Assembly: GCF_014356525.2 (NCBI RefSeq)
Contig: NC_052506.1
Span: 29,235,192 to 29,299,191, forward strand
DNA length: 64,000 nt
Source of the DNA: Nilaparvata lugens
Lineage: Eukaryota; Arthropoda; Insecta; Hemiptera; Delphacidae
Direction of reading: 5' to 3'
The position numbers were made by a program, and so were the translations under genes. A model generated the notes under the pieces. It did not search any database. It was given only the letters and a program-made list of their open reading frames with translations, and had not been told where the DNA came from. Positions within the stretch are counted from its first letter, which is position 1, and every line of letters begins with the position of its first letter. Shown here one piece after another: positions 36,250-46,941 of this stretch.

Positions 36250-36770
36250 ATTTTATGCTGGTTTGGATAGTATGAATGGGATTGAAGACTTCGTCTTGCT
36301 ATTGTAGATTATATTGATATTGAAGTTCATGGATACCAGGAATTTTATTCTATTAAAATTTTTTTCATTCAAATAATTGATACTGCATTCAAGTTTTCAA
36401 GAACTGGAATATCTTTCACTGACGTATTCCTATTTTGTGGCTGCTACTGTATTCTAGTATTATTATTCAATCCATTCAATTCAGTTATTGTTCGAGGATA
36501 CACAATTATTCATTGAAATAATAATCCATTTTATCATCATTACTACCATTTCTTATCGTTCACAGCTCATAATAACTTTTAACCTTCTATGAGCAGATTG
36601 CATGATTGATAATAATTATAGAAATTCTCAATATAATGAACCAGTGTCATTAGAATTAACATTAGAATCTTATTAAACAATGAAGAGTCACGTAGCCTAT
36701 AGGCGACTGTTTATAGAAAATGAAATTCTTTATCTTCCGTATGTATGTACTTGAATGCCTGTGTTGTGTC
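36250..36770. other. AT-rich DNA, nothing recognised
   Basis: No frame or repeat noticed. Confidence 0.4.
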
Positions 36771-36777
36771 AGGAAAA

Positions 36778-37060
36778 CTTGAAAAAATTCAGCTTGAACT
36801 CTGATATTCATAAATATGATAAGAGAAGGGCGAGAAATCAGAATATCGAAAGGTGTGCTTCCAACGCATTACCATAGATGGAGGATAAGCGTGAGATATT
36901 TATGTTGTTACACCTATATTTCTTGTCTCTGGCATTACTGAGAAGTTTCAGGGCGCCATCCCTCAAATTTTATAATGCTCTTCCGTCATCGTTGAGATAC
37001 CTAGATGCGGCTGAATTTAGAGTTAGAGTCAGAAATGACCTGATAAAGGATGGACTGTAA
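36778..37060 (+). pseudogene. LINE C-terminal remnant
   Basis: An initial piece reads NSDIHKYDKRRARNQNIE, like the 'xxxYNTRxxxxL' tail of LINE proteins. After a short out-of-frame gap, a second piece reads SFRAPSLKFYNALPSSLRYL, then AEFRVRVRNDLIKDGL and a stop, matching the usual '(S)xxxxGxxxYNxLPxxlRxxxxxxxFkxxlkxxL' terminus. No reverse transcriptase core is present upstream. It is a 5'-truncated, decayed copy unrelated in detail to the intact LINE at 46.9 kb. Confidence 0.65.
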
Positions 37061-37069
37061 ATGTACAAG

Positions 37070-38490
37070 GTACCAGAATTTCCTAATCAATGTGAAGCTA
37101 GTATTAATGCGCAAGAATGCATATTTTTAGTAAAATAATGATGATGAGATATTTATTTACTAATTATGTTCTCAGTAGCATATGTTACACTTTTGTATTC
37201 ATGTTTAATTGACCTGTGACAATGGCCGATGCTTGTAATGAACGGAGTGACAATAGATGAATATCTCTATATTTCTATTTCTATCCTTTCTGAATCCATC
37301 TTCATTATCTCATGAAACGAATGAAATGTCCAATGTTCTATTTTTAAAAAACTTCCAATGTCCTCTTTTATCCGATTTCTCTTATCAAATAGATGTAGCT
37401 CAATGTGAGCCGAATTCAATATTGATAGTTTACAATTATTCTATCATTTGATGAATACTAGCAATAATTTTTACATTTTTCATACATTGAGCAGAGAATG
37501 ACCACATTGATTCTAGTAGTGGCTTCAGTTGAAAATGGGATGAATGGAATGTTTGTTGTTCCCATTTCCTCCCAAACCATTTTTGGGAGGAAACTTTAGA
37601 AGAATAAGATTGGTTGATGACAGCAGGATAGTATAGCAGATCTCCTCTGAATCGTCAACCTTGGTACCTGGGTAGACAATAAAATACGGAGAGAGAAAGA
37701 CATGAAGAAGAGAAGGGTGAAAGAGCGATTAGGTGATGACGAAGTTGAGAAAGAGTCAGAGAAATCGAATGAAAAAATGAATATGTGTGTGAGAAACTGT
37801 GGTAGATACAAGTAAGAATAGAGATAAAACGATAGCGAAAAGTTGCTGTTCGATATGGCGGTAAATCAAGTGTGAGATGGTGGTGGTTGAATGGGTTATT
37901 GGCGAGGAGTACACCTTACGTGGAATAGTAATGTCGCAAGGTAAATCTCTTCGGGAGCTGTTGGACAGCTGAACAAATCATGCGACGCGATGTGAGACGA
38001 ATGAGCAGACAGAAGTGTGGGAGAGAGAGCTGATTTGTTGAGTGTGCTCTGTGCTCTGTGTTCTGGCTCAGAGTATGTAGCCTATGCCAGAACCGAAGAA
38101 GTTGAAGCACGGTCGGCGATGTGATGGGGAGGAGAAACAAATGTCGGCTTCTCTTGGCTCACAATCACTTCATCTTTTATTTATCCAATGAAAGACAAAG
38201 AAGAAGAACTAGACAAGAAAGTGAAAATGAGCAAGACGGCGGAAACGGATTGCAAGTTTGTTGGCCCCGTTTTTCCTCACCGTTGTGCGCCGCTGGGAGT
38301 TAATAATTTCGGTGAGAACTCTCGGTCGTTTTCGCCTCACAAGGGACAAACTGCGTCTTACAAACTTCTTGGTATGGAAATTTTACAAGGATACGCTCGA
38401 AATTGCGCACGCCTCCGCATACTTGCAACCAGTTATGTCAATAAATATGTATCGCTAACCTCAGTTCAGCCACTCCAGCTCTCAAAGAAA
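37070..38490. other. Mixed AT-rich and GC-richer DNA, no gene assigned
   Basis: 38,100-38,460 is GC-richer with overlapping open frames of 60-105 codons and no recognised domain. It directly adjoins the inverted duplication. Confidence 0.4.
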
Positions 38491-38492
38491 CA

Positions 38493-39706
38493 TGTTGCCA
38501 GATGAATTTCAAAAGCAAAATGCTAAAGTATTCCAAAATCAATCCTCTGTGCAGTATTCCCTGTCTTTGTAGAATGTATAAAATGTTTCTCAATGATTGG
38601 AGTTTGGATTCTACATAAAATACGAATACATAATTATTTTTTAGCAAGCTCAACAAGGAGCGAAACATTGTTACTGATGTCAAGATTGAAGTTATCCAAA
38701 TCCATTACATTGAAAGATGTGTTACACGATTTCCTCCAATAAAATATAACAATGTTGATACTGTTTAAGGTTTTTGAACATTCACACTACTTCTGAAACA
38801 ACTCCCTAGACCAAGTATGAAGAGAAGCAGTAAAAGTCATTAATTGACCTCACCGATTTCAATCTCCATTGATCAGATTATACAGTATAATGAATTTCTG
38901 GGATCAATTGTATCAGCCACAATGCAATACAAATTGTCCGACCAGCCAGAGTATGCACCAAAAATCGCAACGTTATTGATTGAATGGAGTTCATTAAATC
39001 AACATACCCATGCCTGAAATTTCAACAAAGCATTCTCTAATGAGTTTTCATTTGGTGATAGATTCCATTCCCAGGACAGAATATAGTGATTATCAATAGA
39101 ACATTTCTCAAATACAAGTTCATAATTATTTTCTTGCTGTTGGCTGAAGCTAGTTGGCGTGCTTCGAGCTTCAAAAAATATGTTCAAATTGCTACAACTA
39201 GCTATTGATCCGCTATTGAATCGCTCACTATTGACAATGACATAATTTTTTGTTCCTCTAGTAATTTTTTCATGGTGAATAAGCGTATTCCTATTTGGTT
39301 AAGGACAATGAAATATTCTCATTTCTTTGTTTCACGGATAATGAATTACAAGAACAGAAGTCTACAGATGAGAATTTATGAGAAATTAATTTATTCAAAT
39401 AATGCTAATTAATGAATAAATGTTATTGAAAGAAAATCCAAATTAAATGCTGTAAAATGCATTTTACAGCATTTAGTTTGGATTTTCGTTTAATAACAGG
39501 AACAGGAGTTTTGAAACTGTAACAAACTGATTACATTTTTATTTTTTGTAGAAGGTAGAACACAATAACACTGCAAACAAAGATAGACAATATAACAATA
39601 CATCATGTGATGTCCAATCCTATGGTCTCCAGTAATGAATGGGCTTAGCCAACTATGATTCATGCTGTTGAGTAGATGATGAACAATAGACAGAGAACAA
39701 AAACCT
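38493..39706 (-). repeat. Inverted segmental duplication, copy 1
   Basis: The reverse complement of this segment matches 51,749-52,964 over about 1.2 kb, about 97% identical in the part compared base by base. Both edges are sharp (GAGGTTTTTGTTC at one end, GAAATTCAT at the other). Matching reading frames appear in both copies: a 60-codon frame with HHLLNSMNHSWLSPFITGDH, and one with FEARSTPTSFSQQQENNYEL. Compared positions differ mostly at replacement sites, and copy 1 has two stops that copy 2 lacks. The frames are therefore not evidently under selection. Confidence 0.88.
39433..39488. repeat. Near-perfect palindrome inside duplication copy 1
   Basis: GAAAATCCAAATTAAATGCT.. and its reverse complement meet at ATGCAT, with one mismatch over about 28-bp arms. 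Copy 2 has only part of it (51,969-52,009): a block of about 20 bp on one arm is missing. Confidence 0.85.
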
Positions 39707-39779
39707 CGTTTGTAGCCTATCCGTTGTATATTATTATAATGATCAAAGCGAGCCACTCTAATCCACGTTGGAGCGAGCT

Positions 39780-40330
39780 TTTATAAACATTAAAGCCGTC
39801 GTCTCTCACCAGGTGCAGACAACTTACATTTACCATCTGGCCGCATTAGCATCCACGATCATGAGATGATGACTGCTCTCTGCTCTCGTATACGATTATT
39901 TGACCGGCTTGGATAGTCTGACAACCAACGTTGAAGATGGTGGAGTGGCAAATGCCGAGCAAAACCTCAGGATGGCTACCTGCTAATAGCGCGGTCAGTG
40001 GATGAGGTTTGGGGAACCATCTGCTTGTTGAGAGCGTGAGTGGCGTCGTTCATGCAAATTTATGCTAAGCCGTGTCATTTACATATTTCCATCGTAGCTG
40101 TTAATTTCGGCGCGAGCAATGCGCGCGCAAAACGCTTCGCGTACTGTACACATGTGTACTTTTCTGCAGTCAGTGCGCAAAACCGAAACGAATTTGCAGC
40201 GACGACAAATGAGTGACCAAACGCGATGCTTCCGGCCGGCGTCGGTGACAGTAATCCGATTATCCATTCAACGAACAGTCCAGCACGTTTTCATCTGCAG
40301 AAACAGGTGGAGGTCGTGATTTATTACGTG
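39780..40330. promoter_or_regulatory. GC-richer, repeat-free block, candidate regulatory DNA
   Basis: About 550 bp stand out from AT-rich DNA without a long frame or transposon end. Binding-site-like words are dense: CACCAGGTGCAG and CCATCTGG (E-boxes), ATGCAAAT (octamer-type POU site) near 40,054, GCATTAGCATCC, and a CG-rich run GGCGCGAGCAATGCGCGCGC near 40,108-40,130. Short words occur by chance, so this is only a pointer to possible enhancer or promoter function. Confidence 0.25.
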
Positions 40331-40685
40331 AATTATTCTTTGTTAACTACGTCGTCGGCTTCTCACGTTGTACCGTACTTACGTGAAAAGCAGGAATTGG
40401 AAGAGATTGAATCTACAATGTGTGGCATTGATTCTCCTAAGATTGTATGTTGATATAATAGACGCTATTGACTGAATGTGGTATTATTCAATTATCTTAC
40501 ATGTTAAATCATATTGAGTTATATTATGAATGAATTTTTCGAGCCTATTTCTCTCCCCCAGTAATTTACAGTACGACATGTAAAATAATTTGTAATTGTA
40601 TCAATAAATCATAGACCAATCATCAATCTTATATCAATAGACTATTGACTCAGAAAAATAACACTCTATTGAGTTATATCATCAA

Positions 40686-40921
40686 CTAGCAGGAACCCGT
40701 GCTCCGCAAGGATCTATTTTAAAACTTGATAATCTGAAAACTTGACGTAATGAAATTTTGAAGAATTGAAAATAGGCCTATAACCATCCATGGTTAATGA
40801 AGAATCTAGCCTATATGCAAAATTTGAAGTCAATTAGTCCAGTAGTTCAGACGTGATGATGCGTCAAACATAATTTTCCTATCCCGTACGTGTATAAGCC
40901 AATTCTTCACTTTATTATAGA
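40686..40921 (-). mobile_element. Non-autonomous Helitron, copy C (236 bp)
   Basis: Minus-strand termini are A|TC at 40,922/40,921 and CTAG|T at 40,686/40,685. Same length as copy B and highly similar throughout. Confidence 0.75.
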
Positions 40922-41111
40922 TATGGCTAACGACTGCAAGAGATAGGAGTGTGGAGCAGAGTAGTTGTGAAACTATGATAGCGCCAGAAGTGTCTCAAAC
41001 ACAATAGTAGGTACTACATTAACTTTTTGAAAGTGATTTGAAAAAAATAGTTAAAACAACAGTACCTCCATTTAGAGAAGCTTTTGTTTGAGCCGAATAA
41101 AATCTTCTATC

Positions 41112-41115
<4 letters not shown>

Positions 41116-41153
<38 letters not shown>

Positions 41154-41182
41154 TATATATATATTATATATATATATATATA
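41116..41182. repeat. TA microsatellite
   Basis: About 33 TA units with two breaks, at the position of a short TATATATA in the 17 kb copy. This is an in-situ expansion. Confidence 0.95.
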
Positions 41183-41770
41183 AATAAATGTCTGTTTGTG
41201 TGTTTGTTTCCTATAGACTTGAAAAATACTTGACATAACGGCATGAAACTTTGGGAATATGTTGTGTGAATATTGGGGATGGTTTCTGAACAGCAATTTC
41301 AATAGGGTGGCTAATAATGATTATTCATTAATCCATTTTACAGCCCTATGTTTTCGATTCTAGTTTGGAGTTTGGAGTTATTGATAGAAAACATTTTTTT
41401 TACATTTTTCTTTTTTAATCTGATGATTAAATTTGCAACAAATATTATTGAAAAGAAATTGATTTCTAAAATCATGAAAACTGAGAAATAAAGTTTATAG
41501 GAATTCAGCATTATGGTAGTTTATTTTGTTAATTTCAACCCACCGATTTTTCGCTAACACGACAATACAGAATGTTCTCTGATGAGTGGATTGGATTGGC
41601 GTATAGACGGCAGCCAGACCAAAAGCGCTCACACTCACATTCCGGGACGACACGTCACTGTACGATAGGACAGAAAGCTCTATGTTTATTTAGGATTTTT
41701 TCCAGACATTTTGAATTGATAAATTATTTATATATTTGAGAAAACATAACAGGGCAATGTAACTTACTGA

Positions 41771-43663
41771 GCGCGAGGTCTACTGTTCACAGAACTACTA
41801 GTCTACGAATTATTGATGGAGATGTGTGTCATCAATATTATTGAGAGTGAACCTTCGGATCAGATAACTGACTTCAGGTCAGATAATGTTTTTTTTTTCA
41901 AACAAATCATACCAAAACTACAAATGACATACAGTATATCATTGGATAACATTGCTTTCCAGCGGTATAGCTCCATAAACATAAAATCTGAAACCGAATG
42001 TTACAATTGGGGTTTGAGTACTGTGTTTATCTAAATTCTTTTCCATGTCAATCAATCAATCGATTAATCAATCAATTATTTAACATAGCACGACTCCCAG
42101 AAAGTACTACAGGCTTAAGTCCAAAACTGTTCCAATTCTAATTTATACGACAGTCCGAAGTAATTTATACCATCACATTTTTTCAATTACACACTGCATT
42201 CTACAATTCAGAACAAAAACACAGATTATTGAATTCAAAAATACTTCTAGAATGAATTAAATCTATTAAAAAGTCCCAACTTTGAATGAACTGTAAAATT
42301 TTGATACCAAAAACAAACACACTTCATGTTATTTCTGTCATTTTATCCTCAGTATCCTAACAACAATGTACTGAATAATTGAAACTCATTTTCTCCTACA
42401 ATCGCAACATGATACTAGTAAATCATAAATCTTCTTCTCAGATAAATTCTATGAAGTTATAACATAAATTATTATGCAACATAAATAGCAACATAAATTA
42501 TATTTTAACGAGACTTCAGAGTTTCTTGTGCATGATATGGGCATGGAAAATTATTTTGACTCACTTATCACAGGTTTCTAATAAATTAGCCCATACATTC
42601 ATTGCTTTTTCATATTATTTCCATTTCCAATGTTCACTTAACAAGAATACAGATCGATATAGATAATAAGGCTTCATTTCTTGAAACAATGCCTATTTGT
42701 TCAATGCCTCGAAAAATTCCTTCTACTTGATCAAGAAATCAGAATTGCAGATATCCTCTAATCTCTTCACCTCGAACCTTGGATGAGTCTCAAACTTACG
42801 CCCTTATGGAGAAGTGCATTTGAATTTGAATTTGAGGTAGTTCATGAAAAATTCACTACTCATTAAAAAGTTTGATGCTATTGATAACATAGAAGTCATA
42901 TCACTATAATTATAATATAATTATGTATACTTGAAAAATATACACACACACAGAAATTGTTCAGTATGACGCTACAAGCTATGAATTTTTCTAGTTTTAA
43001 GTTTCAATAGTGAAGTACTACGCATTATTGAGTTGCGCTCTGAATTGAATAGAGTTTGGTAAACTCACGGAAACAAACACAAAACCTATTGTATAAATTC
43101 ATCTCACTCACAATCATTATTTTGTTGTACCCATGCGTACATTGTACATAAATAATAATTAATTGTGATTAATTGTTCTGAACAATCACATTTTTGCAGT
43201 TGAATACTGTTTGTTTACGAATATTAACATGCTATGAAAACAGAGCTTATTCACTGATATGGCTATTCTCTCTACATTCTGATTTTTCAATTCATCAATT
43301 GGAATTGAAAGCTATCAATGAGAGTTACTAATAAACGTCCAGAGAAAGCTTCGAATACACTGCAGATTTATATTGTTGAAAATAAGTTCATAACCAGAGA
43401 GAACTATAGAATGTAACATTACATAACTTACATTCCATACTCTCTGTTTACAACACGCTCAGGGATAGATAGTACAACGCACGCCACAAGCTTAGCCAAT
43501 TGTAGGAGAAATCATGTACTTACTAGGTATCACAAAGCTTAATGCATAAATAAAATGGTCCGAATATATCAGTTTTGATACTAAATCTTCATTTATATCA
43601 ATATTGATGTTTTAGATTTTTACAAATTTAAACTAGTAATTCTGTGAACAGTAGACCTCGCGC
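41771..43663. mobile_element. Possible TIR element, 1.9 kb, non-coding
   Basis: 32-bp terminal inverted repeats with one mismatch: 41,771-41,802 (GCGCGAGGTCTACTGTTCAC..) and 43,632-43,663. The same 32 bp occur alone at 16,607. No clear target duplication and no transposase frame. The interior is AT-rich with a short unrecognised frame at 41,813-42,034. It could be a non-autonomous DNA transposon, or two solo repeats in opposite orientation. Confidence 0.5.
42047..42260 (-). repeat. Possible LINE 3' end with (TGAT)n tail
   Basis: On the minus strand a stretch containing GCCTGTAGTACTTTCTGGGA is followed by a TGAT-type tandem tail (42,049-42,076). Tails of this kind end many CR1-like LINEs. No coding remnant was recognised. 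Confidence 0.3.
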
Positions 43664-43996
43664 AGTTATAAATCATAGTCTCTTCTAATACTGTCCATCA
43701 GAGTAAATTCCGTAGCGTCGGCGAGATATCGGTGTATAAACGACTAATGGCTGTTTGGGTTGTTTTATCGACAATGCTAATAATTTGATGTAAACAGCTA
43801 TATGTTACTATCATCAAAAGCTTACCAAGTTCAAAGCAGAGAAAAGTCGGGAGAAAATACTATGCTGCTTCAAGTTATCAATTGCATGCCTCCAATAAAT
43901 AGTCCACACAACAGTTGGATTTTCAATAAGTTACATTGAGATATTGAATTGCATGCGTCATTGCATTCATTTTATAATCCACTCGACAGCCGATTT

Positions 43997-44287
43997 ATGA
44001 TGAATAATTCTATAGTCTGATTTTTACTCCAATATTGGCGTATGAAGGAGGCTCCTTTTCCTTATATTATCCTTGAAATGCAAAATTTCCAAAAACCTTG
44101 TACATACGTCGACGTGCAATTCAAAAAGGAACATACCTGTCAAATTTCATGAAAATTTATTATCGCGTTTCGCTGTAAATGCGGTACATATAAACATGAA
44201 AACAATCATAAAAACATATTAAAGAGATATGCAAAACCATCGACTTGAATCTTAGACCTGACTTCGCTCGGTCAAAAATAAATTTCT
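43997..44287 (+). repeat. Interspersed repeat, uninterrupted copy of 12,914-13,740
   Basis: Matches the 13 kb copy with both of its insertions absent. The empty sites are at about 44,060-44,072 and 44,252-44,254. Confidence 0.88.
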
Positions 44288-44289
44288 AA

Positions 44290-46650
44290 TCCACATCATA
44301 ATATTGCAATGAATGAGAGGCGAATAATGTCTCATGATATATATTTTCTCCATGAATGAATTCACACCGATTGTTGTCGTTCTTTATTGTCTTAATGAAA
44401 GTTCATAATCTCCATTCAATTTCAATAGGAATTGAGAGAGTTTATCTTTTCCTTATACAATCTTGATTTCCAATGTATGAAATCCTTTTTCTATTACCGA
44501 TTATGATGTATCCTAGTTGTTTTGATGATTCTTTTGTAAGGTTTGGGAGTAATAAGTGGAGTTCATTTTCCAAATTGACATACAAGGGCTGCTTGTCGTA
44601 TGGAATATTGTTTGTTGATTGGAAGGAATAATCATTATCATTAATTCTTGACTCCAGTTGTAACTATGTTTTTACTATTTTCTGAACTTTGAAAATATAA
44701 TATTTTTAAAATTTTCTTTTTATTTTACTATAAGCTTCTGATTCACATAGGTAATAATAATTACTGATGGTTGTGGTTGACCTTTCTTTCGCGTGCCCTT
44801 AAAACTAATTTTGTTGTTGATAGAAATTGAATAGTGCACGAATGTGTGACAAGCGTAGAGTGCAGTGATGCTCTATTGAGTCCCTTTGTTATTTAATTAA
44901 AAGAAGATGCAGCAGCAGTAGCAGCCGTGCCCTTGATGGTGCCGCCACCGCCGTCGTTCGCCCTTCAGCCCTTTGACGTTGATTTGTGACCGAGCCCTGA
45001 ATAGATTTACGACCGCGGTTCCGAATTTTAATTAGCACGGCCTGCCGCTGCACGCTACATTCACACGCTGCCACCACTGCGATGATGTGCTCTTATTCCC
45101 TCAAGCACTTTTGCCTCTCACATTGTGTCTCTTCTGCCAAACTCTCGCTACGTCCAAAAATAATCAAGCGGGTCATTCTGTCTGCACCTGTACTTCACCC
45201 CAGCCGTGAAGTTATCAGTTGAAGTCACGATGTGATCTGCATACTATTTACCATTTCTACAACCTACCCCTTGAACCTAGGACCTCGACCTGATTTCAGA
45301 GTTGGAATAGATGCTATGCTGGAAAAACGAATTTTCCTAACTGCATCGAAAACATAAGAGAAATCAACTGTCTGTTTGATACTAGGAGAATGATAGATTT
45401 GGATGATACGTAGCGAAAGAATGCTGGATGATAGGTAGCGAAATTGGAATATAGAAATAATAGATTATCGAAGTATAACTTACATTGTTTTTCCTGTTCC
45501 AGGTAAGGCGAAAAATTGATTGGTTTGTCAAACCAAATGGAGATCCGTTCTTTCAAATTCGTAAATGAAGGTAAATTGAAGGGTACTACAAAAGACAAAC
45601 GTACCAAAATTAATACTATAGAATAGTACAGTACCATCAGTACAACTTATCATAATGTGAGTAATAACATTAGATTTAGTAATAAATTCTGTTGAAGAAT
45701 TCTGTTCAAAGCTTTGCAGGATAGCCTAACCTATATGAAAGCTCACTTTGAGAGTAGCAACAGGAGCACATCAAGAGCGTTTAGAAGCTCTTAAAACATC
45801 TGGAAACTTGGTGTTCCGATGAAATTATTTGAAATAGATAATCTCCTTCAGTTATTAAAATATTGAATACTGTCAGAGGTAGTCTGAATTTTAAGTGAAC
45901 AGGAACGGAACCAGCCACGTATTATTCTACTTTGTCGCTGCTGCAAATTATTGTATTCATTAGATAATAGTATGTTTCATCTTATAAATATCCCTTGGGT
46001 TGTCAACTTGTCTAGGTTGACAGACTACATTGTGCTATTTCATGTTCACCCGTTATTGTACCACACCCTACTCACTAGCACCAGCTTTTCAGATGTAGCA
46101 CAAGGGCTGATACTATTCTATGGGTTTATCTTGAAATATGAGCATTAGAATGTTATCATTTCAAATTGAGAATTAATTAATAAAATGAATGATCAAGTTC
46201 AGTAAAATAATAATAATAGTAACCTTTTATCTCTACGAGTATATTGATTAATAGTGAGTCTATTCTTGTGTTACTTAATTAATTTTTTTTCTTTTCTCAA
46301 TATTACCTTTTAATATTATTTTGTTTTATTGTCATTCTTTATATATTGCAATTGGAGAGGTTTGCATATTTTATTTTGCTCTTTATTCCTTTTTATATAG
46401 ACTAAGGGTATTCAGAGTTTTTAGCTGCTTTCAAGTAATATATTCTTATTTAATTTATTCTTGATGTGGAAATGTGCTGATCATTAAGTCTCCTATTTAA
46501 GTGTCAGTATCAAACACGATGAAAGAGTTGAGAAAAATTAATATTATAACTATACTGTCTTATACAAGACATAAATTATTAATGTTAACGTTTAAGAGAA
46601 ATTTGGACTCGCAAAGGCTTATGTATTTCTTCTAGCTTAATCAATAAAGT
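44290..46650. other. AT-rich DNA with one GC-richer block
   Basis: 44,890-45,120 is GC-rich (GCAGCAGCAGTAGCAGCC, ACCGCGGTTCCG, TTTTAATTAGCACGGC) with no convincing frame, and could be conserved non-coding DNA. Nothing else was recognised. Confidence 0.4.
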
Positions 46651-46941
46651 ATACCTTGATCAAGAATGATTCCGAGCATCTTCGTTATCGCTTGTTTACG
46701 TCTTACAAACTACAAAAGTATCCTTATCTAGGTGAAAGAAAGTTTCGAGTATTAATCAATTTTTCCTCTTTTGCTTCAAAAATTCTTTCTTCTCAATCTA
46801 TTATTATACTGTACTGGCATTCAATTTTGTTTTATTCATTTTTTAAGAATTCCTGTATTCAATTGATATTATATATTTTTCCCCCTCTTTTTTATATTTA
46901 TTTTCACGTCTGGTCGGACGGCTTGCCGTTGTTTAGGTTTT

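Larger units (their letters stand above)
40686..41357 (+). repeat. Second copy of the 17,002-17,645 unit
   Basis: Similarity runs through the Helitron, the TA tract and the ATGTCTGTTTGTGTGTTTGT segment to 41,357. The flanking DNA to the right is different. Confidence 0.8.
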
